Assembly (NCBI GenBank): GCA_033063855.1
Contig: CP093830.1
Span: 23,064,854 to 23,128,853, forward strand
Direction: 5' to 3'
DNA length: 64,000 nt
Origin: Smittia aterrima
Taxonomy: Eukaryota > Arthropoda > Insecta > Diptera > Chironomidae
Shown here piece by piece: positions 25,301 through 38,900 of this stretch (its first letter is position 1; each line of letters begins with the position of its first letter). Below the pieces are notes generated by a model. It ran no database searches. It saw only the letters and a list, made by a program, of their open reading frames with translations, and was not told the origin of the DNA. Position numbers and translations under genes: made by a program.

Positions 25301-28300
25301 GAAATCTTTCCACAGTTTAAAGTTCTTTCGTCGTCTTTTTCTCTCTCCATCGCCTTTTACTTTGCCATTAAACGAAAATGCTTGTAATAAAGCGAAGACG
25401 AAAGAAAGAAAAACAACAACACATGCAGCCGTCCGCTTTCATACCGACACGAACTGTAACAACAAACGTGAAAACTGAAAAGAAAGACGAAATAGGAGAA
25501 AAAATGTACAAACGGAGCAGGCAAAAAAATGAAGGTTTATGTTTCTCTACATGTTCAATATTTCTCTTCTGTGTTAGAACTGCTGCGGCTATACAAGCAC
25601 AAAAAACATTTATTTCTCTCACTGACAATGCATTTGAGTTGAAATTATTAAAACGAAGCTTTGATGATGATGATGAGGCTTGAAGGTCAAGGAGAATATT
25701 AATTGCGAGTTTTAATTGATTTACAGCTTTCGTTTGTCGCAGTGAGTTTTCGTATTCACGAACGCTCAATTGGTTCGTTAATTGGAGAAAAACATTCTCA
25801 AAGAAACACGAAGCGGGCGTAAAATAGGATTTCTCGAAAGGGAGAGGAGGGATCTCGAGCTAAATTAGGGCAAGTCTTGGGAATAACTTGCTGAATATTT
25901 CATGAGTCGCTTCTGAGCCTTTCACGAATGATTTCGCCAGTTATGAATCGTTCGATGATTCTAAGAACCAAATGACATCATCATAATTTCATGAGAACGT
26001 CGCCACTCCGCAAAGTATCTAAAATAATAAACTGATGAATCACGAAGCTTCTCGAATTGCAATCGTAAGAAAGAGAACTCTGTTGACCGCAGATTCGATT
26101 ATTTTCTCGTTAAAACTCTCACAAACACAGTCGATCGTAAAGTTTGATGTTTGCCCCGAGCAAATATTTTTTTCATTTGTGCAACCAATACAGTCATAAG
26201 GCTCGCAATCTAATATTGAAAACCGGTCTAGCGAGATCTTTAAGAGCTTTTCTTTCTTTTGTTAGATTGTTTCGTCTCACTATGATTAACTCTCGCGATA
26301 CTTTTTGCTTCAAAACGACTTGTTTTGCTGTTCCACAGTCCATTAAACTTCGCGATTGACCTCGCTATTTGAGCAAAATTAATGTTGTTTGTGGCGGATA
26401 TTTTGAGCTTCAAGTTCGCCTCGCCGAAAATGTATTTAAGCGCAACTCATGCGAGAGAACTAACCGGGCGAACGAAAGACGATTTCCGAAAATCAATTAA
26501 AAGCATGAAATGAAAATGTTGGGAAAGGCTGGCCATGCTTTTTATGTCGATTGAATTGAAATTCGATTCCATTTGCGTGCGATTATCATAATCTATTCAA
26601 TGGCAAAATATGAGAGCTACGAAAATTATTATGTTTTTTCGATTTGCACATTCGAGAGCTTCGTATAAAAATATTCTTTCGAATAAAAACAAAATTTTCC
26701 GCTCTCTATTTTTGCATAAAAAGCGGAAAAAGCTTTGATCGAAAGTGTTCTCGCTCTCGCCCTGCGGATCCGATAAAATACTTTGAAGTACCCAACAATT
26801 TATAGATACACGTTCGTTCGGTTGGTGTGACTCGAAGTGTGCGATGCTCGTTATTGAAAGTAACAACACAGGGTTATAAATAATTAATCAATAACAAAAT
26901 TCCCTGACTCCGGGCGAAGGGAAAGAACCAAAAGAAAAAAACTTTGAAACAATATCTTACGAAAGTAACAAAGCGGAAAAATCTTTATTGCTCCCCTTCG
27001 ACTATCTCCAAATCCATAGTGAAATTTGAAACGAGATTAAAACGTGCAGAGCCAATAAAACAATTCTAGCGGTGTGGGAGAGACAGACTCAACATTGGAG
27101 ATTTGTGACAGTTTTTTTATTGATGAAAAATTTATTGGCATGACAGAGAAGACGCGAAAAAAAAGTTGGAAAATGGATATAAAATAAAATCGTTAAAAGT
27201 GATTGTTATAGTTTGTCGTGCTGTGTGAATGAACAGCAATTGTACGAGTCATAAACAATGTTCATTCATTGTATGGAAGCAAAAATGCAGTCGAGGGAAT
27301 CAAAATAGCGAAAAGTGATGAGAGTGCAGGAATTTATTTGTCAATATCTTTGGATTTATAGTTGAACAGCATTTCAAAATGCCAGTGCTGTTTGGGCGAA
27401 TGTTTTTCTTAAATGTCATAAAAGCGCTGAAAGAGAAGAAACTCGCTAGGAAGTTGCTTCAAATGCAAGTAATGTCAAGAATTGTGAGAAAACATTCTCG
27501 ATTTCTATGTCGAGTTGTTGGTTCTTTCTTTCATGTATATGAATAGCATACGGAAACGATATCATAAGACAACCCTCCCAGACTTGAATTCACATTAAAG
27601 GGATCGACTAACGATTAGGGAAATTAGTTTTTTCTTTTAAAATAAACCAATGGTCGAATCTTACGAACGTCCCCAGAAGTCTTTCAAAGCTAATATTTGA
27701 ACAAGGAGGATAATAAAAAGAATTTCCCCTTTTGGAATTCGAGCTCTGTTCTTAAAGCTAAATATCGAAAAATGTCCCAATGAGAAAAATTTTATTCATG
27801 CACTTAGCGACAACGCAAAGCAGACGCGCTCAGTTATTTCTCATTGGAAATTATTGCATAAAACACATCTTTGCACTGCAGTGTTTTTACAATCTCACCA
27901 GACTTTGAAATAAAATGTTCAAACAAAAGATTATGATTCAGAACGTAAACAGCAGTCGTCTCTTTGTAAACTGTTGACTTATTTTTGTGTGGAGTGGAGC
28001 CGAGACGGTCGTAGACAGAATGCTGATAAAGCATTCTAAGCTAAACTGAACTTTGAACAGCATATCTTTGAAATTTTCAATTCGACAAGCATTCCAAGAT
28101 TTTCCATCGTTGTGCAACAACTTGTACTGCACGAAAGCATTTCTCGTAAAGCCACAAAAATAGGGTCGAGTGTTAATAAAATTCTCATTCAAATGAAATT
28201 TAAATTTTTTATTTTTATTTATTTTTTTCTCTCTCTCCTATCGCTATAGAGCCAGAGGTCAAATGAAAGATTCATAATTGAATAAGATTAAAGCTGTGAC

Positions 28301-29936
28301 GAATGAAAGTAAAATATTAAATTGAATTCGAATAACAAAGATCGAGGCGAGCGTCGGAATTAATTCGATTTTCCTTGACTGTGCGACGACGAGAAACAAG
28401 TTTTGATAGCAAAGAGCAAAAGATGGAATTCAGTGTAATAAAAGTGAAAACATGAATTTTGCATTTGAAATCTGAAGGCGAAAGAAAACTTTTAAAGGAT
28501 TACATTTTGTGAAGCAGCAAACTTGAATTCGCTGAGAGGATTTTCGCTGAAGCAGCAAGAAGGTAATAAATGTTTACAACATAATTAATGTTTACCACTC
28601 AAAGCAGCATATGCTGCATCATAAAATTCAACTGTACTTCATACGCCAAGCTCTCTTGGCTGCTTACAAGAAGATTCTCTTGAGTCTGAATTTAAAATTC
28701 AAATTGGCCTAGCGTGCAGAAGGAGAATTCTCAATTTACATTTCTTGTCACTTCTATCTCTTGTCTGACCCTAGTGCCGTACTCAGCATGATCTATCCAA
28801 CTAAAAAGGTTCACTGATCTCAATAGTATCTATCCAATTTGCTCGCTTCTAAGTGAAATGCTTGGTGAAGCGTGCTAAGTGTCAGAAAACTCATAAAAAT
28901 TCCCTTTCGTTTAATATTGCGCGGTAATCAGACAGAATATAAAAGAATCTCCCTAGTTTCTCATTATCAATGTCGCCATCGGTGTACATGGATCTTGCAA
29001 AAGTCTAAAAATGGCGTCATGTTTTATCAAATGATTCACTCTTTGAACAATGAATACATCTGAGTTTAAAAACAAGAAAATTAAACTTTAAGATGTCACA
29101 ACGAGAAACTAGCTTCAACATAAAGTGAAAACAAGTTCATCAGCTCGGTGGGAAAAGTCACAGATTGCAACTAATTGAAGAACAGCAAAGCTTGTAGTTT
29201 TCCTGATCTCATCTCATGAAATTTTAAACCTGTAGAAGCTTACGAAGCTAGGAAGACATAAAGACGAACAAACTTTACATTTAATTTAAAAGTCTGCAAA
29301 TAAATTATCATTTCAATAGAGGCCCAATGCTCTCACTCTCTGAAAGATGATGGCAGAAAGAAAAACTGTCCTGAATGAAGAGGAAAATGTATGCAGAAAG
29401 TTTTAATTAAATTTTTATTTTCTTCGAGATGGTTTCTTCTTTGTCGTTTCCTCTCGGATTTCATTTCAATTTCATTATTTTCCTTTCTTTATTCATGTCT
29501 GTCTGAGATCTTTCTTTTACTGTTAACATTGATTTGATGCGCCTCTTTGTCCATTCTTGTATGAAATTTTGCGACGCTACTGGGACAAAAACTTTGCTTT
29601 ACTTTCCTGTTTCAAATTGCGTAACATGCCCGAGAAAGAGAGAGAGAATGATTTAGTCCTCCTCCTTCTTGCTCATTTCAAGTGAACCAGCATAAAAAAA
29701 ATTCGACACGCGATTAATAGCGAAGAAGGAAAGAAATAATTGAGAAATGTCAAGTTAAAAGTTGAAAAATCGAGAAGAAAAATGTGCTGACGGAAGGTTT
29801 TCCTGAAAGTCTTGTTACCATGTTGATTAAACTTCTTCTTTAACTAAATTTTTGTTTAAAAGGAACAGCTAAAACCAATTAAAATATTCTAAGATCTTCC
29901 CCGGCTGTGTTTGATCGCCTTCATCCCTGACTGTGT
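22325..29936. other. Gene-free stretch, nothing recognised
   Basis: No gene is supported. A pair of fully overlapping antisense frames at about 25.37-25.77 kb (133 codons minus, 101 codons plus) is the longest open stretch. It is low-complexity (runs of Ser, Lys and Cys) and matches nothing I recognise. Confidence 0.5.
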
Positions 29937-32900
29937 TACAAGTTTTGATGAAGCCACAACAACAATGAGTAAAAATCGTTATAATAACAATCAGACAAGA
30001 ATCCTAAACTTAATGATGTTAAGCAAATGCTTCGCTTCTGTTGTTTCGGGTTCATCCATAACATTTTCCCATGAAGTTTTCATTCACAATTTTATTCTGA
30101 AATTAAACAAATTTGAGCAAATTACACGCTTAAACAGTGTTCCAATAACACGGCACACGTTTTTCGTTTTTGGTTCCCGTTTCCGATTGAAATATTGCAA
30201 GTCATTGAAGTATACTGAAAATTAGTAGTATTTCACTTTCTTCCTCTCGAGTTTGAGCAATTCATTCGAGGAAGATGTTGGGGTATCTGAATGAGAAAGT
30301 TATCGTGCTTCGAATTGACTTCGATCGCTCGTGAATTGGGATTTTTATCGTATGTGGCTTCGAGAGGGTGGAAAATATTTATGAGAGCGCCAGAGCTCTT
30401 GGGAAGTTGCACCTACTATGGGTTGACTCCATCATAACTCAATGCCAAACGCAGCAACACGCAGCAACAAAATTGTTGAGCCATATGCTGGTTCCGCCAC
30501 AATGAGTTTCCATATCCTCCTTGTCTCGTTTTCATGCCGTCTGAGTTTCTACCTTCGCTTCTTTTTGCACACAAACAAAAAAACATGGAAACATTTACTA
30601 ACATCGGCATGGGAGAGCCACGTCCGATACAAAATTTGTTTCACCCTCGTATCTCACTTCCTTTTAAATTTTTGAAGCTAATTTTATCTTCGAACAAATT
30701 TTTTCTGAGAACTCCACGACAACTTAACAGTTGACATTTATCTCACGAGAGCCATCACCAGCAAAACGCACTCAAGATTCATTTTCTCGAGACGTGATGA
30801 AATGCGAAAAACGAATGATCAACTTCTTCTTTCTTGTTTCTGAACGCGAAATTTTCATCACTTCTTCTGAGTATTTCAAATACAAATTTTAAGTCATTAC
30901 TTGTCCGTGAACAAACTTTTTCATTTGTACTCGAACTTATGTGAGAAGACTTCGATACAATTAATATCATCGTTTTTCTAAATTTTTGGTTTACTGTATT
31001 GGTTGATCATTTTGGGAAATAAGTAAGTTCTATTAAAAACGTAATTCAATCAGAACGCAAACAGCTGACTCTTCAATTCATTTCGACAATTTATCTGACG
31101 ATACAAAACTAAGCAGCAGCATAGATCCCTCGAGATTATTCTTTCACTTCTTTTGATTCAAAACAAATGCAGCGACGGATTAAAGTATTGCGTTTCCCTC
31201 TTTCACTCGTTGCTTCGTTGTATTTGATGATTCCCGAATTGTTTCATTACGAAAATTGCCTCCGTCGCCTGCAAAAATTAGTTTTTGCACAAAGCATAAA
31301 GCAATGATTGTGTGCGGGATGGGAGAATGCATAAAACATCAAGTGGAAGCAACACCAGAAATGGAATTATTTTTAGATCCGGAGAACGTCGAGCAGATGT
31401 TGCCAGTTCTGTTGTCTCAGTGAGAATCATTCCATTTTCAATTTCCACACGATTTTCCATTCCGCGAGTGGATTTTAATTTAATTGCGTTTTCTCCGAAC
31501 ATCTTAGAAGCGTTCGACTCATCATTTTAATTTTTTTTTTCGTGGAAAAGCATTTTTGGATGTTAAAGCTAAAGCGAGAAAATTTTTCGAAGGACTTTAA
31601 ATCTTTTCTTTTAGCTTCAAGTTGGGAACATCAAGTTATTGTCGCTGCTAGGCATTTCTAGAAATCATCAATTTATTTTCCAATTTCAAGTTTCCATAAG
31701 AAGATTTACGACTTCCACGATCTCCAACGAGAGCCTAAAACTTTTTATCAACATTTCATCCAAAGAAATCATTAAAGTTCATCATGACGAGATTATCGCA
31801 TCACGATGTTTGAACTTGAAGTTCGAGTTGTAGAAATCTTTTGTGGTTGGTAGAAATATCGAAAGTTTCATATGCCCTCGAATTCCAAACAATCGTACAA
31901 GCATAAATTTATTCGAAATTTAAATTTTGATTAATTAAAACGATGTCACATGCTTTGTGGCTTTTGAGAGAACTCTCTCTAGAATTGGAAAGCAATAAAC
32001 TAATGAAACTCAAGTTGGCATGGCAACCACAAACCGATCAGATCTGAAAAATTGATATGGGAATTTTATCGAAAACTACGTAGCTTATTTCGAGTTTATT
32101 GTTGAATATTTTCTTTTGTTTACTTAGTTCGAGTTGGAAACTATTTTGGGATTATTGCCTCTCTAGTTTCCTTCTCAAGAATCGTTTGATAAGCATCGTG
32201 ACGCGTAAACAACAAAATCTTCTGTTTTGCAATCCTTTGAGTTCCAGAGTTTATGATGTTTCGGGCTGTTTGCTATCAACGAAGAGAAACCAAATGAAAT
32301 CTCGGATGCTTTCGCCATGGGGATTTATCATGAATGAGAATGAGAGATCATGAAGATTTATTTCTACGCGAGTCTGAGTCAGAGAACTTCACACATAACA
32401 TGAGCTCCTGCTCTCTGATCCGGAAGTAATTATGATCGATTGCATATACAACGAGTTCAGGGGAAGCCGAAAATTTCAGTCTCTTCTCGAATTTAAGTCG
32501 CGGTTATCGCTAGAAAGTACCTAATGTCAAAAAAATATTCTTTCTTAGCTTATAAATGATCTTTTTTGATTCGCGAAAGAGTCTCCATGTTGATGTGGGT
32601 CTTTTGCAAAGATTTAGCTTTTCCATACGAGCTCTGATCAGATGAAAACATCTTGATAACCAAAAAGCCAAGAAAGGCATACCAAGATTAATTGGAAAAT
32701 GTCAACGACGATTTTGAAATAAACTTACGTAAGAAGAGCATGGCAAACCATCGTGTTTACCGGGAAAGCAAACACTTCACTGATAAGATAAGCGGCGATT
32801 GTAGAGAAAGAATCGTTCGAAAGCGAAGAGTCATAATCATTTATTTCGATTCAACTTCCACGTCGAGTGTTAGCGCTGCATTTTATTTATGGCTGCGAAC

Positions 32901-32977
32901 ATGCCCTAATTAGATGTTTAACTTAATGCTCTGTTAGATCCGCTCCGGAGCTGATTTATTTCCTTCGCTTCTATCCA
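29937..32977 (+). repeat. Left arm of a ~3 kb inverted duplication
   Basis: This segment reappears in reverse orientation at about 54360-57450. Segments aligned by eye are roughly 93-96% identical, with small indels and one larger length difference: the right arm has about 170 bp more around 54.66-55.0 kb. The inner boundary lies just after the shared CTCCGGAGCTGATTTATTTC and the following TTCTATC. The outer boundary is near 29937, where the two copies drift apart. No known transposon protein or obvious terminal repeat was seen, so it is more likely a segmental duplication than a recognised element. The short frames inside it are conserved mainly because the DNA is duplicated. Confidence 0.92.
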
Positions 32978-35900
32978 AAGCAAACGGCAAAAAGCTATTT
33001 GAAGAAGAATCCTCGTCTCACCGATTCAACAGCAGAAGTAATGGAATTCGTCTGCGTGCTAATGGCGAGAGAGTTCGAAGCAGATATTCCAATTTTGAGC
33101 TTTATTGCATTTCAAATATATTTTCTTGCAACGTGAATGTTGACGTCGGTTCCTTACAAACAAGCAAGTGACTATGTTAAACAGCATGTAAAATATGACT
33201 CGACGCTTTCCACATCAAAGAAAAATCTTATGCGATTCGCTTAAAAGCCAAAATTTACTGAGCTCCGTTTGATGTTTGAAGAAATGGAAATTCACAGATT
33301 TTTATGCACAAAGCGATAAAAGTAATTCGTCTGAGCAAATCTCGTTTTGCGCCACATTTAAAGGAATTTCAGCTTTTCCCCCATCAATATTTTCCCGGAT
33401 AATCATCCGATGCGAAGGTAAACAGTACAAAAGCAATATTGCGCGAAAAATGCGAGCGATTGAATAGAAAATTGTTTTTTATGATGTGTAAATACGTAAA
33501 ATATGTTTCACTCGTTTATTGCGAAGCATCCCCGCTCGATATACATTCAAAAGCTTATTCCTCGTGCCAATAACGAATGAATGAACGTTCATAAGCTCAG
33601 ATGTGTGAAAATTTAGAGTTTCCTATCTTCCCGGGAATTATTCTGAGTTAAAAGAATTAAGGCTTTCAATTACGCTAAGTTGAGAAAATCCACTTGGATT
33701 TAAAATGATCTGTGAGAAAAACCCCATATATAAAAAAAGCTTCAATCATGCGAGGAAGTCGAAACGAGCGTCGATATCTGAAATGCAGGAAAACATTTAT
33801 TGTCAGAAAAACAAACAGGGAAAAGAAATGAATAAATTTCCAAAGCGAGAATGTTTGCATTTAACTGCGAACGTCGTTGAATTCCGTCTTTGAATATGAA
33901 AATTCTCGTGAGACATAAAATCGTCTTACAACGAGCTTTTTTTCCTAACGAGAAGTGAGAATCGAATACCACATTGGCAACGTCGAACTCATTTGTGGCG
34001 CTTTCTTGTGGGCCATAAAACTCTTATCCATAAAATTATGAACACGGCACAGCGCATGACATTATTTGCCAGCAAAGGAGCGTTCACTCGCATTGTATTT
34101 CTTTTTAAGTGCCGCACTGTCATCTTCTTATTTGCTTCCCTGACTGGCTTCTTCCGGTAACATAATGAGAAGACGAGAAAGAAAGCTTGCTGGTAGGAAG
34201 AAAGGGTTTTGCATGAGTAATGCTGAATCTGATAAATGAAAAATGTGAAAAGGAGATGAACGAAAGCTTGTTGGATCGTCCTCGTGATTAAAGAACGAGT
34301 GACGTACAAAAGTTTCGTCAGGCTTTTGAGTTCATACAAACAAAACAAAAACTCACGTTTCGTGACTAAAAATCTACCTTTCCGAACGTTGTCGTCATAA
34401 AAAATATGTTTAATGTGTTTAACTGAAGTCGTAAGAGCTAGGAAAAGTTCATAAATTATGGAGCAAATGTAGAAAGTTTTGTTGAGTTAAGGGAATGAAA
34501 TGAAATCAATTTAGCGCCCGTTCGAGGCGGCTATCACTCTACAGAATTAGCATGTTGGGTAAAATTGCTGACCGCTAATCCGCTGTGCGCTTCGAAACAT
34601 TCTCTCAAGCACCTACCCAACCTTAAATTCCTTTCTCGAGGACTTTCAACCGGCGAGCTCCGCGTGAAAATGAAAAAATCTTTATCGCTTTTTCCTTTTT
34701 TTGTTGTCGCGTGAAATTTCCATATGTTTTGTTAGTCGAAGAAAGGAAACAAAAAAAGTTCGCATGAATGGAATGGAAAATTTTGCTTTCCCTAACACAC
34801 GCAATCTGCAAATTGGATTTTCACATTTTCCTCCCCATCGCAACACTCTCACCTGACTCATTCAGCTGATTGTTTGTTATCCATTGCACACACACAAAAA
34901 CAATATGCAAAGCACTACGAGAATGGTTTTATATTTGGTATTTTTCTTCCTAAGGTTGTTAAAGAATTGAGTTCTAAAAAACTTGTATCCGTCGGAGAAA
35001 AATCCCTCAATATATTTGATAAAGAAAAAAGTATGCAAATGAAGCTGTGAGTTATTCGTTATAATGAATAAAAAGGCGCAAGTATTGTGCACGAACGATC
35101 TTAAATGCGAATTCAAGTGCGAAGCCTTTCTTCCGTTTTCCCGCGGGTGTCTTTTATAATCACATTCATTCTTTCCGCTAAGGAGAATTTCATGGGCGTA
35201 GACTTAAAGCTTTAGACACGAAACTCTCACGATTAATTTAACATGGTCATCATTCACACCTGCCGGTCAGACGAGGCGAAGAAAGCGAGAGTTGACGCCT
35301 AATTGACACGAAACAGGCAATCTCAATGGGAATAGGACAAAGGTTAAAGTAATGTCATAATTTTTTGGTCAACTTTGAGAATTTTTATTGACTAGCTTTG
35401 CATGTCGATCCAAGCCCTCGAGCTCTGGTATTCACTTTTAATTGCTCCATGGCCCATAATTTCATTCAATTTGCATAATTTCGCTTCTATTTGCACGCTA
35501 CATCCAAGAAAACACCAAGCGGCGAAGACCATTCTGCTTCTTCTCAAGCGGAAACTTGTAATCGTATTCGCAACAGTTTTTAAGTTTCACAGCCATGAAT
35601 ATCTCAAAAACTAGACGTGAAATTAAAATATTTCTTGAATAAAAATGATTTTCTTTCTGGTCTACAATAGACCAGTACTTAAACGTTTCACTCCACCATT
35701 GTGAGAAGAACCAGAAACACGCGACAGGAAAAACGCTTTTTTATTTTGTTTCTAGTCGACTTTTTCGAGTGTCGAGGGTGGAAGCTATTGAGTGCCACTA
35801 TTTATGATTATGATGTGGTGTAATCCACATGCCTCTTAGATTATTACAAATAAACTTTATGGTTAAACCGCTCATTTAGGGACCGACATGGCAACGTTTT

Positions 35901-38900
35901 CCCCTTGTTCACGATGCTTGGGGGCCTCCGAGAAAAGATGAGAAAAGGGTCTCATTTTTTCAACGACGACAGCTATTTATTAAATTTGCGTTCCACTATA
36001 TGCGAAGTAGGCATGAGGAACCACACCCTGCCGATTTCTACTGAAATGTCATGTGTTGGAATGTAAAGCCCGTTGTCGAATCCATCCCGAATCACCCTTA
36101 GCAAACTTTATTTGCATACCTAGGATTAAAACCTTCCTGCCACAGACACATCATCACAATCTGTCGCCGGAAAATTAGAAAAATTAAAACATTCCCTGGT
36201 AATCCTTTTTAGGGCGAAGATAATGAACATCGAGTTTTGTGAAGGCTTAGAAGTTTCTGGCAATTGCCAACGGTCTAATATGATATTCATTAACTCGACG
36301 ATTTTATGTTTTCTTCCTTCCGCTAATGTTTCCTCCTGTTTAATTGTTACAGCATCTGGATAGGAACTTTTGTGTTGTTTTATTTCACAAGATTCTAATC
36401 CCTGTTAAGCAACAGAAGGTAAAAGATATCAAAGAGTTGTCCATTCAACTCATTCTGATTTATTTCAGATGAATCAAAAGAGTTTACTTTGATTGAAATG
36501 GACGAATAGAAAGCGTTAGAGTCGAATGAGCATGAAAAGCTTTCGTCAAACAACAAAAGACACAATTCTTCAAAAGATTTTGCGGAGTGTCTCATCTTGT
36601 GTGCTCTTTCAAGAACTCTCTGTATGGAAGCTTTAACGACGACGGCTTTGTTAGGAAAGCTTTCTGGTTTATGAGTTCTTAAGTGACCTTCCATTGACAC
36701 AAACAAGCTTCTTGACTTACTCTCCAGAAAAGTTTGCCTTATGGATTTGTGTTTTAGCATAAAGTCTACTTAAAGACTTTAAAAAAATTCTTTTGTTATT
36801 TTCTCCCCTTCACTTGTCGCTTCCTACGAAGTTTGTTTTCAAGGGCGGTAATTCTTTAATCTTATTTCCTTCGCTCGCTCCTCGACTCCAATACAGCTTC
36901 GCAGCTAGCGACCACAATAAAGTTTCCATCTTTATAGATAATTCGATTTAAAGTGATTTATGTCATTGGATGAAACACTTTTCTTGATAATAGAACTGAG
37001 CTAGAATAAAGAATAGACAAGCGTCGTCAGCAAAAGGGCAAATAAACAAACTCGATTTCGTTCGAACTTCATCGAGCAAATTTAATAGAGTCAAGGCTCT
37101 GACAGCAACGACCCTTCAATCGCTACTAGACACGAGCTCTTGTTTGCATTCTTAAGTGTTTCGTTCATTGATTTCTTAAGAGGCAATCGAACAAATAGAT
37201 TTGGCAAAATATTTACGAGCTCATGTCGAGTTGTTTCAAGAGGGCGACAGGTCAATGTCAAACAGCGGAAGCATATATGCGCAACGATGAGATTATGCTC
37301 GCGTTATTAATTGCCGCTTTTCACTGAGCATACGTTCTCACAGCTCGTTACTCATTCTTGAGCTTAAAATAAAATAAAATCAAGACGCGCTGTTTATGCG
37401 GGCGGCAGATTTAAGACTTCGTGGAAGAACTGAGAGAGAGCAAAATGGCATGAAAGTAATCAGGATTATGATAAACTGTGAGGAAAACGACTGTAGACTA
37501 CCAAACAAGAATTTTGAGTTTAGTTGAAGTATCATGACGATTTCTATTTGAGAGACGTCAGATGAAAAATTATCCGACAACATTGTGGCAATATATTTTT
37601 ATTATTATTTTTCATGTTATTCCCACAAAGGGAAATTCGCGTCGTCTCATTTTCGTGGCGTCTCCAGTGATGTGCGTGGGAATCATTCATTAGCTGACAT
37701 GTTTTGTTTACTACGGAACGTATGCGATTTAACAGCCCAACTCCTTCACTGACGAGGTTTCATATAAAGGAACGTAATAAAATATTTACAAAGTCAGTTG
37801 CCAGTGACTGAAAGGAAAGCAGAATGAGAATGGCGCAGATGTATTTTTAATAACATTAAATTTCCATACGTGATGATGAGAGAGAGTGGCACATAAATTT
37901 ATGGAGTTTTGATGATTCCGTGATTACGCTGAGAGAATTCCTTAATGTCGTTATGAACTTGCTCCGTGACTCTTTCATGATTATCCAACTTCCTTGCTTT
38001 CTCCTTGAGCTGTCACTTAATTAAAAGTTGCGATTATGAACATTTTATGACTTCTAGGCTCATGCTACTTCAAAAAGTGGAAGGATGGAAGCAGAAAACA
38101 AGCTCTTTCATGCCTCACGTAGTAATCAGTTGTATCTACTCTTATTCGTCTGTCTTTCTCTCTCACTTAGCTTTAGTAGAACAGCACGATACAGCCTTTT
38201 GTATGCCAAAGCGACATGAGAACCTCGTTTTTTGTATGCTAGACGCAACGCTCGATAAAATCAAGTTCAGAGTTGCTAAACCTTAACAAAAATTTTTGCA
38301 ATCACACGCTTATTCAAATAATTTTTGCAGAAGCAAAATAACAATCTGACGCCCGACATTAAAGCGGATACAACGTCAATAAAATTATCGAACAAATTAA
38401 ATTACTCAAAAAGAACGCATAAACAAATCTGAAATGGAGAACGAAAGAATTAAATCAACTGAAGTGTAGCTTAAGCTGTAAAAGTGAATAAAAAAGTTAC
38501 ATGGGTGTGCAAAGAAAAGCATTAAATCATTTCACGGTAGAATGATTGCAAAATTTATAGAGATTAAGGTTGAAATATCATGCCGCCCTCGGGGATGGAA
38601 AAATAATAAAGGCCAAAGGTGCCTGAACATAAAATGGATAAGTCAATTAAATCCCTTTGCTAAGTAAAATATTTATTTAACGCGCGGCGAAGGTGAGACT
38701 TGGAAGTGAGTCAGAGAGATGGAAAAGAGAGAATATTAGCATAAATATAGCGAGCTCGACGCTAAATAATTTCCTCGTGGCATTTGAGAAAAAGATTCTA
38801 GATCACTGATATCACTCAGAGGAGCTCAACCCAAAGTGATTTGTTGGTAAAAGCTTTAAAGCTCTTAGAGGTAAAAAAGGAATGGAAAGTCAGTCGATCG

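Noticed and set aside
25368..25769. 133-codon minus-strand frame with an overlapping plus-strand frame
   Set aside because: It is low-complexity composition without a domain, and both strands are open, as expected from local codon bias by chance.
32692..32913. Frame starting MENVNDDFE shared with 54424-54645 as a duplicated gene
   Set aside because: Most differences between the copies change the amino acid, so the similarity reflects DNA duplication rather than protein constraint.
36395..36760. 121-codon ATG-started minus-strand frame
   Set aside because: There is no recognisable domain, signal or splice context. A length like this is not rare by chance in 64 kb.
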